DNA of 64,000 nucleotides from Palaemon carinicauda (Eukaryota; Arthropoda; Malacostraca; Decapoda; Palaemonidae): the NCBI RefSeq assembly GCF_036898095.1, contig NC_090750.1:85068075-85132074 (forward strand). The letters run 5' to 3'. The notes beneath the pieces are model-generated. The model did not search any database and was not told the DNA's origin. It worked only from the letters and a program-made list of their open reading frames with translations. Each line of letters starts with the position of its first letter. The first letter of the stretch is position 1. The position numbers and the translations under genes are program-made. Below are positions 11,401 to 20,686 of this stretch, piece by piece.

Positions 11401-12556
11401 AGTGGACGTTTCCACCTTGATTCATTACTTGATTGAATTAGAATCTCAGTGGACGTTTTCACCTTCATTCATGACTTGATTGAATTAGAATCTCACTAGA
11501 TGGTTTCACCTTGATTCATTATTTGATTGAATTCGAATCTCAGTGGACATTTTCACCTTGATTCATTACTTGATTGAATTCGAATCTCAGTGGACGGTTT
11601 CACCTTCATTCATGACTTGATTGAATTAGAATCTCACTAGACGGTTTCACCTTGATTCATTACTTGATTGAATTAGAATCTCACTAGACAGTTTCACCTT
11701 GATTCATTACTTGATTGAATTAGAATCTCAGTGGACATTATCACCTTGATTCATTACTTGATTGAATTCGAATCTCACTAGACGGTTTCACCTTGATTCA
11801 TTACGTGATTGAATTCGAATCTCAGTGGACGTTTTCACCTTGATTCATGACTTGATTGAATTCGAATCTCAGTGGACGTTTTCACCTTGATTCATTACTT
11901 GATTGAATTCGAATCTCAGTGGACGTTTTCACCTTGATTCATGACTTGATTGAATTAGAATCTCACTAGACGGTTTCACCTTGATTCATTACTTGATTGA
12001 ATTTGAATCTCATTGGACATTTTCACCTTGATTCATGACTTGATTGAATTAGAATCTCACTAGACGGTTTCACCTTGATTCATTACTTGATTGAATTCGA
12101 ATCTCAGTGGACGTTTTCACCTTGATTCATGACTTGGTTGAATTAGAATCTCACTGGACGGTTTCACCTTGATTCATTACTTGATTGAATTCGAATCTCA
12201 CTGGACGGTTTCACTTTCATTCATTACTTGATTGAATTCGAATCCCCCTGGAAGGTTTCACCTTCATTCATTACTTGATTGAATTCGAATCTTGCTGGAC
12301 GTTTTCACCTTCATTCATTACTTGATTGAATTTGAATCTCACTAGACGGTTTCACCTTGATTCATTACTTGATTGAATTAGAATCCCCCTGGAAGGTTTC
12401 ACCTTCATTCATTACTTGATTGAATTCGAATCTCACTAGACGGTTTCACCTTGATTCATTACTTGATTGAATTCGAATCTCACTAGACGGTTTCACCTTG
12501 ATTCATTACTTGATTGAATTTGAATCTCACTAGACGGTTTCACCTTGATTCACCTT
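8432..12556. repeat. Satellite array of 47-bp units (~88 copies)
   Basis: Tandem head-to-tail units with the core TTACTTGATTGAATTAGAAT then a variable GGACG/AGACGG part and TTTCACCTTGATTCA. Variation is concentrated at a few positions (TTA/TTC/TTT before GAATCT; CAGTGG/CACTAG/CACTGG; CGTTTT/CGGTTT; CATTAC/CATGAC). A 1128-bp higher-order period (24 units) is visible in the middle (see findings). No ORF runs through it. Unit degeneration rises toward the right edge (from about 12220). Confidence 0.98.
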
Positions 12557-12980
12557 AAAGATGTTTTGTCAGCTCACTCAGAAACTGAGTTTTAATTTCG
12601 ATAGTCAGTTTTAACACAACAATGGTGATAGAAATACAGTGTCTTTTTCAAAAACAAATGGGTGCTTTATACATTTGTTTTCTTTTAATATAATTTAATT
12701 TTTGTGCTAACACTTCATGGGGGAGGATTCGAACGTGAAATGTAATGAAAAGAAATGGGGTTATACTGTAATACTCGCACTACGAAGTCCTGCGAGAAGT
12801 GCACAAAGGATTCTCTTAGATTAGGATTAAGTACAAAGTAAGTTATGCTTATGTAAATGCACTTATAGTTGTTAAATATTCTCTTAAAATAATACTGAAT
12901 GAAAATATCTTTAGGTTTTTATTTTGAATTTATATAAGATGAAAAATTATCAGAATGTAGAATTATACATATCTGCTACT
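12557..12980. other. Unique AT-rich sequence, no gene seen
   Basis: Nothing recognised between the satellite and the next microsatellite. Confidence 0.5.
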
Positions 12981-12984
12981 CCTT

Positions 12985-13177
<193 letters not shown>

Positions 13178-14144
13178 CATAATTCTTTGAACTTGTATCT
13201 AGAGCATAACGTGACAGATGTTCCATGTTCTGGGGATTAGTTGAAGGGTCTCATTGTAGAGTCCTGACCATAACCACTCTGCTTCTTAAAGAATGAATAA
13301 ATTTGCCAAGTACGTCAATATTTGTTTCTATTCCTCATCAAAATTTCATTCCATCATGCTTCGTGTTGCAAGTGCTTTTCTCATTAACCTCATCCAAATC
13401 CATTCTACGGTCCGTAGATATCTTCAAGACACGAAAGAAGGTTGTATCATAGACTGCATCATTACTTTTAAATTTTTGCCTATAGTTGTGGCTGTGAATA
13501 TTTTTAGCGTACTTTAATTCATTATAAATTTAATATAATATAAGTTCTAAGCCTACCATGACTTGCAGCAGTGTAGCCACTATACAATGGATAAGACAGT
13601 CTCTGGCAGAGTTCTGACAGTAAGCATAAGAAAAGAGCGGAGAGTAAGAGAAAATGCGTAGTTGAGAGAGGGATTGATTCAGGAAGGGTTGCCAGTTTGG
13701 CCTTTTTTAGGCCAAAAAACCCTTGAATTTGTCTTTTTTTTTTTAATTGGTTGGCCTTTAGTAATATGAAAAAAGGCGGATCTTAAATACTATATATTTA
13801 GCCTTTTTCTACTAATGGTTTGGCCTTTTAAAGCTTCTGTTGATCAGAAGTTGGCCTTTTCTCATTTAGAAAACCTGGTAAGCCTGTTCTGGATAGATGG
13901 GTTGTCAAAATGTTTTGAATCTTTTTACAACTTCTGTTGTAACAAACACTTGGTAGGTGGTCGATTCACATCTGTGGCAAGAGTATAATTGATTTAGTTG
14001 CCTGTTAAGGAATTAGAGCAGCCCTTGGTCAACGCTAACTTAGTACGGAATTTAGCAAGGAACTATTGGAGGGGTTTTATGAATGAAATTTAGCACACAA
14101 CTAGCTTAGCATCCAACTAACTCCCAGTTTAGTTCCCATCTAGG
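13178..14144. other. No gene; scattered TTGGCCTTTT motifs
   Basis: Between 13,690 and 13,870 the motif TTGGCCTTT/GGCCTTTT occurs at least five times with loose spacing, together with its complement AGGCCAAAA, which suggests a decayed palindromic repeat. The 74-codon frame at 13293 shows no recognisable domain and is not annotated. Confidence 0.45.
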
Positions 14145-14145
14145 C

Positions 14146-14213
<68 letters not shown>

Positions 14214-14530
14214 TGCTAAGCTACAACCCTAGTTGGAAAAGCAGGATGATATAAGCCCAAGGGGTCTAACAAGGAAAATAGCCCAGTGAGGAAAGGAAAA
14301 AGTGAAAAATAAAATATTTTGAGGAGAGTAACATCATTAAAATAAATATCTCCTTTATAAACTAGATAAACTTTAACAAAAACAAGAGGAAGAGAAATTA
14401 GATAGAATAGTATGCCCGAGTGTACCCTCAAGCAAGAGAACTCTAACCCAAGACAGTGGAAGACCATGGTACAGAGGCTATGGCACTACCCAAGATTAGA
14501 GAAGAATGGTTTGATTTTGGAGTGATAAGA
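14145..14530 (+). repeat. (ATT)-associated dispersed repeat, copy 3
   Basis: (ATT)n (14145-14212) followed by GCTAAGCTACAACCCTAG and the full-length form ending near AGAGAAGAATGGTTTGATTT. Aligns by eye with the copy at 42743-43082 over its whole length. Confidence 0.92.
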
Positions 14531-15446
14531 TGACCACATTGCTATCAGCTGCCTCTGCCACATAATACTTTTAAGTGAATAACAATGGTTCCATATATAT
14601 TCATGTGGAATTCTTCAAGGCTCCCACAAGTAGTCAAGGCCAAATGGGAGACATAAGATAATAGCTGGTTTGAATAGGAACGTTAGGTAGATAGGAATTC
14701 TGCTAGACATGCAGTAGTGAAAGGGCATTTTACGTATGGGTTATTAAAATTAAACAAAGTTGATTTTGTAATCGTAAAATGCTAAGTACCTACGACAATT
14801 ATCAAAGACCCTTATTTTCTTTGAATAATGATCGACTACATTAAATAATATGTGTAAAATTAATTTGTTTTCTAATTATTAATATACTATTCTTTGGACT
14901 GTGTCAAGAATGACCTTCGATCAAAGGGATTAACCGGTGATGGGGTGTGGGACAGAGGTAGATGGAGAAAGCTGACCAGAAATATCGACCCCACATAGAA
15001 GTGAGAAAAGATGTAGACAAAGAAGAAGAAGAAGATTCCTAACTCTAAATATTCGAAGAATAACATTATTTGCATTTCGTTTCAGTAATGTACTGTAAAA
15101 CAAAGTCTACATAAAACTTTCCCTTATAGAAATTGAAATACTTATGTTATCTATGTTTGTTAAAGGAAAAAAATCCATGGTAAACGTCACTTTTTAACCT
15201 GACTCCTGGGTTGTTGACATTAACTCCTTGACATCGAGATTGGGGAATCATTGAATGTCGTTTTCTTTTCTCGGTTAAAAATTATTCCATCCAGGGATGC
15301 AAAATTCCGATAAAATAAGAGGCGAACTGTGAAGTTATAGAAGTGTTTAATAGGTACGTAAAATGTTGCTATAATGTACATATTGTTAAAACATTACTTT
15401 TCATGTTAATTTGGGGGTGCAGAAACATGCTTTCTTCACCTTAGTA
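14531..15446. other. No gene seen
   Basis: AT-rich sequence without a supported exon, RNA gene or named repeat. Minus-strand frame 14887-15075 is a Phe-rich chance frame. Confidence 0.45.
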
Positions 15447-15675
15447 TTACCTATAGCCGTGTAATGGTCCGTATTCCCCCCCCCCCCTGTCCGAAATAAC
15501 CCCCCGGGGAAATGTGGCCCAGGATATATATTCCCCGGGGGAACTTTGTCCCAGGATATATATTCCCCGGGGGAACTTTGTCCTAGGATAATATTCCCCC
15601 CCTCTGGGCCAAGAGAGTGATGGAGGTAACCATTATTTCGAACGGGGGGGGGGGGGGGGACAGACCATTACACGG
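15447..15675. repeat. MITE-like inverted repeat with C-run/G-run ends
   Basis: Outer ends CCGTGTAATGGTCCG (left) and CAGACCATTACACGG (right) are inverted copies, each joined to a poly-C or poly-G run and to CGAAATAA/TTATTTCG. The centre holds three related CCCCGGGG-containing blocks (AATTTCCCCG.. type). A related copy lies at 26935-27100. Non-coding, compatible with a small non-autonomous DNA element; no target duplication was identified. Confidence 0.65.
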
Positions 15676-16207
15676 GGTCATATAAGTAAGTCACTAATTT
15701 CTTAATTTTAATGTTTTTAGGGTTAATGTCTAGGAGAGGGCCACATGAAGATATCAGTGATATTCAATTTATTTTTACTAGAATGTGTAGGGATGTATGT
15801 AAATAGGGTAATTTTGTATTGTATTACAGGGTGAGATTTCGAACAGGAAATATATGTTTTCCTATAGTAAATAACGTGTATTAATCGAATTTGATGTTCA
15901 TTTCAATCGGAAACAAACAGATCAACCAATTTGGCTAACTTTGAGTTGCATGGTGTCACTTCTCTTACGAATGTAGTGCGAACAATAACATTAGCAACGT
16001 TACCGATAATACACAGTGCCAACGTTGACGTATGGTACACAGAGTTACCAACGGCACGCTGACATTACTAACGATAGTAATGATAGGTATTTCATACTTA
16101 TTTTAAGTAATTTCTACATATAAGTTTTACTCAATATATTAAAAGTACAAAAAGGGCACAGAACCTAACAAACCCACCTAACCTAGCCTAGTAGTATGAC
16201 AGGTCAC
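15676..16207. repeat. Dispersed repeat mosaic, left flank of DIRS-A
   Basis: Parts recur elsewhere: 16130-16200 is the reverse complement of 25565-25625 and 27505-27570 (the block around ACCTAACAAACCCACCTAAC), and 15690-15725 resembles 27090-27140. No coding potential recognised. Confidence 0.6.
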
Positions 16208-16253
16208 AAAAACGGATTTTGAGCGAAGCGAAAAATCTATTTTTGGGTGAGAT

Positions 16254-16598
16254 AGCCATGGCGTCCTGATGGAAGGTTCCTGTTTGGTAGCTTCCTTGGG
16301 TATAAGACTACTAAGATATTCCCAGAGAATTTAACCACAGGTTATCACAGAATTCTAACTTCTGGAGCGAGTATCTCAAAGGTTTCCCTTTAAGACATCG
16401 TAATACAACAGGGGACACGCATGTCTGAACGTGCCACATAGCTATCTCCACCCCGAACAGAGTTAATGCTTCGGTGTGTAAGGACTGAGAATAGCTGGGA
16501 GCCGTTCCACAGCTAATCTCACTCGTGGCTACTACTGATACTCGAGACGTAAACAAACGGACGCCATTGCTCTAATGACGTCACGCGCGTCTTTATCC
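16254..16598 (+). repeat. DIRS-A left inverted terminal repeat (element 3' end)
   Basis: Identical by eye to the reverse complement of 24622-24966; even an 81-codon chance frame is preserved identically in both copies. Outside the shared core, the left end carries 46 extra bases (AAAAACGGATTTTGAGCG.. to the ACCCAAAAATA complement) not present at the right end. Asymmetric ends are known for DIRS1. Confidence 0.93.
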
Positions 16599-16674
16599 TG
16601 GCGCCAGTTGCTGCCCATCACCATGATACAATTGTGTAGGGTGGGAACAAACTGAACGAAGTAGTAGGGAGGGT

Positions 16675-16766
16675 CCATCAGGACGCCATGGCTATCTCAC
16701 CCAAAAATAGATTTTTCGCTTCGCTCAAAATCCGTTTTTTGGGCTCAAGCCATGGCGTCCTGATGG
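16675..16766 (-). repeat. DIRS-A internal complementary region (ICR)
   Basis: The sequence from CCATCAGGACGCCATGG to AAAATCCGTTTTT is the reverse complement of the element's left end, and TTTTTGGGCTCAAGCC to CCTGATGG is the reverse complement of its right end. The two are fused in a run of six T at 16735-16740. This is the circle-junction template of DIRS elements and it lies between YR and the 3' ITR, as in DIRS1. Confidence 0.93.
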
Positions 16767-17558
16767 AAGAGTACCAGAGAATCAATGTATCGTGGTAGAT
16801 TTTCCCCCAGAGTTAAGTGCCTAGGCATTGACAAAACAGCAAAGTAATCTTAGGTAAGAACCATAGGAACGAAGTATCCTGCCCCCCATTGGTAGGAAGT
16901 TCCCATGGGCTATGCCGACGTCAAAGTGGTATTGAAGGGCTATTCATCTTGACAGAAGAACTTTTAAGAACTTAGAGATGAAGCAGAATGATTGATATTT
17001 GTATAGGAACATTCTGAAGTAGGCCAGTGGTGGTTGGGCACTGTGTATAGAGTTCATCTCCTGATTATCAGAAGTAAGTATTCGTGTAGGAACCTTACTG
17101 AGACAAGGTGAATATAATTTAGGATTAGACATCTTAAATTCTTCATGACCATAAGAAAGGAGGAATAAATAAAACTATGACAGTATGTATTTCATAGTAA
17201 GTAGGAGCTGAAAGAGACGCATAAGTAATAAAATAGAAATTTTATTTCACAATGCAGAAATTAAATAATTTACAGCAAAAGTAAAGTTCATTTACAGTAA
17301 TAATAATGTACATAGAAATAAAGGCTTGCTCTTGAATCTGAAAAGGAATTTCAGGATTAGTAGGTACTCGTTCTCGAGGAACGCAAGTCTTTAAACAACA
17401 CATCATGCTCAAGGCATGCGGCACTTGTGTGACACTATGACATTTCACCTGGGATAAGAACAGTTATAAAAGCACTAAGTGTTTTTAGACATCACTATGA
17501 ATCACTCGAGGGTCAACATAGGCACCCGAAGAGTTAGAGTCCCAAGTAACTCACTGTT
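16767..17558. other. DIRS-A 3' non-coding region
   Basis: Between the ICR and the YR stop. Short frames at 16944 and 17242 show no domain. Nothing else recognised. Confidence 0.6.
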
Positions 17559-20327
17559 CTACGCAGAGTTAGGTGCAGGTTTCATAACACTACCTGCGGC
17601 TACCACAAAATGTTTGATTTCGTGCACTTGTTTCGCATAATGTTTAAAGAAAACTCGCGAGGACTTCCAGCCCGTAAAGTTTTTAAGGCTCTCAAAGTCC
17701 ATGCTCTGAAAGAAGTTCAGAGAAGATGCCACTTTTCTAGGATCATGACCAGCGGGTGTACTGTTCGGATCCGCTCTGCGAATGAAGTAGGTGATTTTCG
17801 CTCTTAATTGTTTCAGTGACAGGTCGCTGCCCGATGTTTCTCCTTTGAAGAGTTGGCCTCCACCAAAGTTCGAAGTTCTGCGAAGATAGACCTTGAGACT
17901 CTCTACTGGACATAGAGAGACATCCTCCTTCAGGGGGCATATTCTCCAAGGGCCCCATCTTTTGGTGGGTAATTCATTTTTGGCGAGAAACGTCGGATCA
18001 GGGGAGAGGGTCACTTCTCCTGAATCAGCAAACAGGATGTGTCCCTCTTCTCTTGATAATGCCACTATTTCGCTGACTCGAGCTCCCGAGGCGAGAGCAA
18101 ATAAAAATATAACTTTCTGAGTCAGATCCTTGAGGGGGCATGAATCATTGTCCAAGTTGGAGGCGAAATGGAGCACCTTGTCTAGTGACCAGGAGATCGG
18201 TTTCGGAGGGGGTGCTGGGCGTAGGCGAGCACATGCTTTCGGCAGTTTGTTAAAGATGTCGTTGGACAGATCAATTTGGAAAGCATATAGAATTGGTCTA
18301 GTCAAAGCCGATTTGCAGGTTGAAATCGTATTGGCTGCTAATCCTTGTCCATGAAGGTGAATGAAGAAGGACATACAGAAATCAATGGTGATTTCTTTAG
18401 GATTTTTTGCTTTAACAAAGGAGACCCATTTCCTCCAGGATGATTCATATTGCCGTCTCGTGGATTCGGTCTTGTATTCCTCTAGGAAGTCTAGACTTTT
18501 CTTCGAGATCCCAAACCTCTTCTTTGCGGCAAGGGAGAGAAAATCATGAGATGAAGGTCCTTGATTTTCGATGATGAAGCGAAGACAGTCGACTTCTGTA
18601 CTTGTTGAGAGAGAACTGGGCCCGGGAGAGGGATCAGCTTGGGCTGCAGCTCCAGGACCAGGGGGTACCAGTTGCTCCGGGGCCACTTGGGAGCCACTAG
18701 GGCCGCTGTCCCTTTGAAGGTTCTCAGTTTGGAGAGGACTTTCAACAGAAGGTTGGTGGGAGGGAACAGGTATATCTTGGACCATCTGTTCCAGTCCAGT
18801 GACATGGCGTCCACCGCTTCTGCTTTGGGGTCCTCGTACGGGGCTACGTACAGAGGAAGTTGATTGTTGTCGCTCGTTGCAAAGAGATCTATCTGAAGTT
18901 CTGGGACTTGATGAGAGATGAAGGAGAATGATCTTGCGTCTAGAGACCATTCCGACTCTATCGGGTTTGTCCGAGATAGAGCATCCGCTGTCACGTTGCG
19001 GAATCCTTGTAGGTGAACTGCAGACAGGTGCCACTTCTTCTTCTCCGCCAGACGGAAGATTGGGAGAAGCACCTGATTTATCTGGGGCGATCTTGAGCCT
19101 TGGCGATTGAGACAACGAACTACCACCGAGTTGTCTAGGGTTAGACGGATGTGGATCGAGGGCGGCGGGGATAACTTCTTCAGAGTAAGAAGGACCGCCA
19201 TGGCCTCCAAGATGTTTATGTGGAACGTCTTGAATAGTGGAGACCAGGTCCCTTGAGCTTGTTTCAGGTGGGAGTGACCTCCCCAGCCCTCCAGTGAGGC
19301 ATCCGTGTGGATGTTGAGTGATGGAGGAGGGTGTTGGAGAGGAATGGACCTTTTCAGGGCCTTTGCTTCCGACCACGGCTTTAGGAGGCGTCGAAGTCTG
19401 TTTGGAAGCCGTCTCTTGAGGTCTCTTCGAGCGATGGATGCCGATCGTCTCCAGACTCCCGCGGCATCCTTTAGCTGTGCGCGAAGCACTGGGTTTGTCA
19501 CTGAGGCGAATTGTAGAGAGCCTAGAACTCGTTCCTGCTGTCGTCTTGAAATGCGTTTGGATTTCAGTAGTCGCTTGACAGACCCTGCTATTTCCTTCCT
19601 TTTCTTCTGGGGGATGGAAAGGCGGTGTGACTGAAGATTCCAGTGGATTCCCAGCCACTGAAACTTCTGAGCTGGAGAGAGGCGAGATTTCTTCTCGTTG
19701 ATCTTGAATCCCAGGTGTTCTAGGTACTGGGTAACTTCGTCGCAAGACTTTGCACACTCTTCGGGCGATGGAGCCCAGACTAGCCAGTCGTCGAGGTAGG
19801 CCATCACCTGGACGTTTCTTAGGCGGAGCTGTTGTACTATGGCATCCGCCAGCTTTGTGAAGATCCGAGGGGCCACATTGAGGCCGAATGGCATGGCCCG
19901 GAAGGCGTAGCTTTTCCTTTGGAGTCGAAATCCTAGGTAGGAGGAAGCATGATGGTTCATTGGAATGTGCCAATAGGCATCCGCCAGGTCTATAGAGACC
20001 GTGTAGGAACCTTGAGGCAGAAGGGTCCTTATTTGTTGAAGCGTCAGCATCTTGAATTTGTTGTTCTCTATGAACTTGTTGAGGGGGGATAAGTCCAGAA
20101 TGACTCTGAGCTTGTCTGAGTCCTTCTTGGGAACGCAAAACAGTCTCCCTTGGAACCTGGTGGACTTTACCTTCCTTATCACCTTCTTGTTCAAGAGGTC
20201 TAGAACATATTCTTCCAGAATGGGGGTCGATTGTTGAAAGAACCGCTGGAAGATTGGGGGTGGTTGCACCCAACTCCAGCCTAGACCGTTCTTGATGATG
20301 CTGTGTGCCCAGGGATCGAAGGTCCAA
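17559..20327 (-). CDS. DIRS-A tyrosine recombinase ORF
   Basis: A 922-codon frame. The recognisable enzyme is the C-terminal ~347 residues (from about 576, position 18602). It has an N-terminal core-binding segment (TRRQYESSWRKWVSFV) and a catalytic domain with Arg750 in SGARVSEI, His861 and Arg864 in GHDPRKVAS, Trp887 in GWKSSR and Tyr897 in FFKHYAK. That is the R-H-R-Y set of tyrosine recombinases, complete here. The enzyme inserts the circular cDNA by strand exchange through a covalent 3'-phosphotyrosine, in the nucleus. The first ~575 codons lie over the RT/RNase H frame, are rich in Ser, Pro and Gln, and show no domain. The true start is therefore uncertain and may be internal, near 18.6 kb. 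RT reads the same strand in the other register. Confidence 0.9.
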   Translation of the reverse strand: MDLRSLGTQHHQERSRLELGATTPNLPAVLSTIDPHSGRICSRPLEQEGDKEGKVHQVPRETVLRSQEGLRQAQSHSGLIPPQQVHREQQIQDADASTNKDPSASRFLHGLYRPGGCLLAHSNEPSCFLLPRISTPKEKLRLPGHAIRPQCGPSDLHKAGGCHSTTAPPKKRPGDGLPRRLASLGSIARRVCKVLRRSYPVPRTPGIQDQREEISPLSSSEVSVAGNPLESSVTPPFHPPEEKEGNSRVCQATTEIQTHFKTTAGTSSRLSTIRLSDKPSASRTAKGCRGSLETIGIHRSKRPQETASKQTSTPPKAVVGSKGPEKVHSSPTPSSITQHPHGCLTGGLGRSLPPETSSRDLVSTIQDVPHKHLGGHGGPSYSEEVIPAALDPHPSNPRQLGGSSLSQSPRLKIAPDKSGASPNLPSGGEEEVAPVCSSPTRIPQRDSGCSISDKPDRVGMVSRRKIILLHLSSSPRTSDRSLCNERQQSTSSVRSPVRGPQSRSGGRHVTGLEQMVQDIPVPSHQPSVESPLQTENLQRDSGPSGSQVAPEQLVPPGPGAAAQADPSPGPSSLSTSTEVDCLRFIIENQGPSSHDFLSLAAKKRFGISKKSLDFLEEYKTESTRRQYESSWRKWVSFVKAKNPKEITIDFCMSFFIHLHGQGLAANTISTCKSALTRPILYAFQIDLSNDIFNKLPKACARLRPAPPPKPISWSLDKVLHFASNLDNDSCPLKDLTQKVIFLFALASGARVSEIVALSREEGHILFADSGEVTLSPDPTFLAKNELPTKRWGPWRICPLKEDVSLCPVESLKVYLRRTSNFGGGQLFKGETSGSDLSLKQLRAKITYFIRRADPNSTPAGHDPRKVASSLNFFQSMDFESLKNFTGWKSSRVFFKHYAKQVHEIKHFVVAAGSVMKPAPNSA

Positions 20328-20686
20328 CGATCCTGGAATTGGCGGAGTCTTCCTCCCACCGGAAGCACTTCATTGCTTCTGGTGTCCCGAGGACTTGTTG
20401 CCTCGGCCGCTAGCTCCCTTTCCTCCTCTACCTCTGGAGGGACGACGAGAGGCGTCTCTGCTTGCACCCCTGGACGAGCCTCTACCTCTGGCATGAAAGG
20501 TAGTGGATGGCTGCTCAAAGGCAGGGGTGAAGACCGGTGACTGTGACAACACCGGTTGGGGGACCAATTGAAAGGTCTGCTGTGGTTGGGCAACCACTTG
20601 GGAGGTAGCGGGTCCCGGAAACTGACGTCGTTGTTGACGTTGCTGGGGTTTTGGCTTCTGAGGTTTCCTCTTAGGCTGAGGTCCAT
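18491..20686 (-). CDS. DIRS-A reverse transcriptase / RNase H / Dam-like methyltransferase
   Basis: A 731-codon frame. RT palm: SIDLADAYWHIP (Asp233) and AYLDDWLVW (Asp299-Asp300), with FCVPKKDS and PFGLNVAPRIF between fingers and palm. RNase H follows: NIHTDASLEGWGG (Asp), INILEAMAV (Glu), LTLDNS (Asp) and VTADALSR (Asp). The C-terminal part has IDLFATSDN, YLFPPTNLL and ALVAPKWPRSNW, the pattern of the DIRS N6-adenine methyltransferase-like domain (here FPPT where a (D/N/S)PP(Y/F) motif is expected, so activity is doubtful). The frame overlaps the gag end by 317 bp in the +1 register. The first ~90 residues look like gag read out of frame, so RT may be made by frameshift or internal initiation. 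It copies element RNA into cDNA. Confidence 0.92.
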   Translation of the reverse strand: MDLSLRGNLRSQNPSNVNNDVSFRDPLPPKWLPNHSRPFNWSPNRCCHSHRSSPLPLSSHPLPFMPEVEARPGVQAETPLVVPPEVEEERELAAEATSPRDTRSNEVLPVGGRLRQFQDRWTFDPWAHSIIKNGLGWSWVQPPPIFQRFFQQSTPILEEYVLDLLNKKVIRKVKSTRFQGRLFCVPKKDSDKLRVILDLSPLNKFIENNKFKMLTLQQIRTLLPQGSYTVSIDLADAYWHIPMNHHASSYLGFRLQRKSYAFRAMPFGLNVAPRIFTKLADAIVQQLRLRNVQVMAYLDDWLVWAPSPEECAKSCDEVTQYLEHLGFKINEKKSRLSPAQKFQWLGIHWNLQSHRLSIPQKKRKEIAGSVKRLLKSKRISRRQQERVLGSLQFASVTNPVLRAQLKDAAGVWRRSASIARRDLKRRLPNRLRRLLKPWSEAKALKRSIPLQHPPPSLNIHTDASLEGWGGHSHLKQAQGTWSPLFKTFHINILEAMAVLLTLKKLSPPPSIHIRLTLDNSVVVRCLNRQGSRSPQINQVLLPIFRLAEKKKWHLSAVHLQGFRNVTADALSRTNPIESEWSLDARSFSFISHQVPELQIDLFATSDNNQLPLYVAPYEDPKAEAVDAMSLDWNRWSKIYLFPPTNLLLKVLSKLRTFKGTAALVAPKWPRSNWYPLVLELQPKLIPLPGPVLSQQVQKSTVFASSSKIKDLHLMIFSPLPQRRGLGSRRKV

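Noticed and set aside
8432..12556. CRISPR-like array
   Set aside because: Units are contiguous 47-bp tandem copies with no unique spacers, in a eukaryotic sequence with introns and LINEs; no cas-like gene is nearby.
16311..16556. 81-residue frame present identically at 16311-16556 (-) and 24664-24909 (+)
   Set aside because: It is the DIRS-A inverted terminal repeat read on opposite strands; identity follows from the repeat, not from protein conservation.
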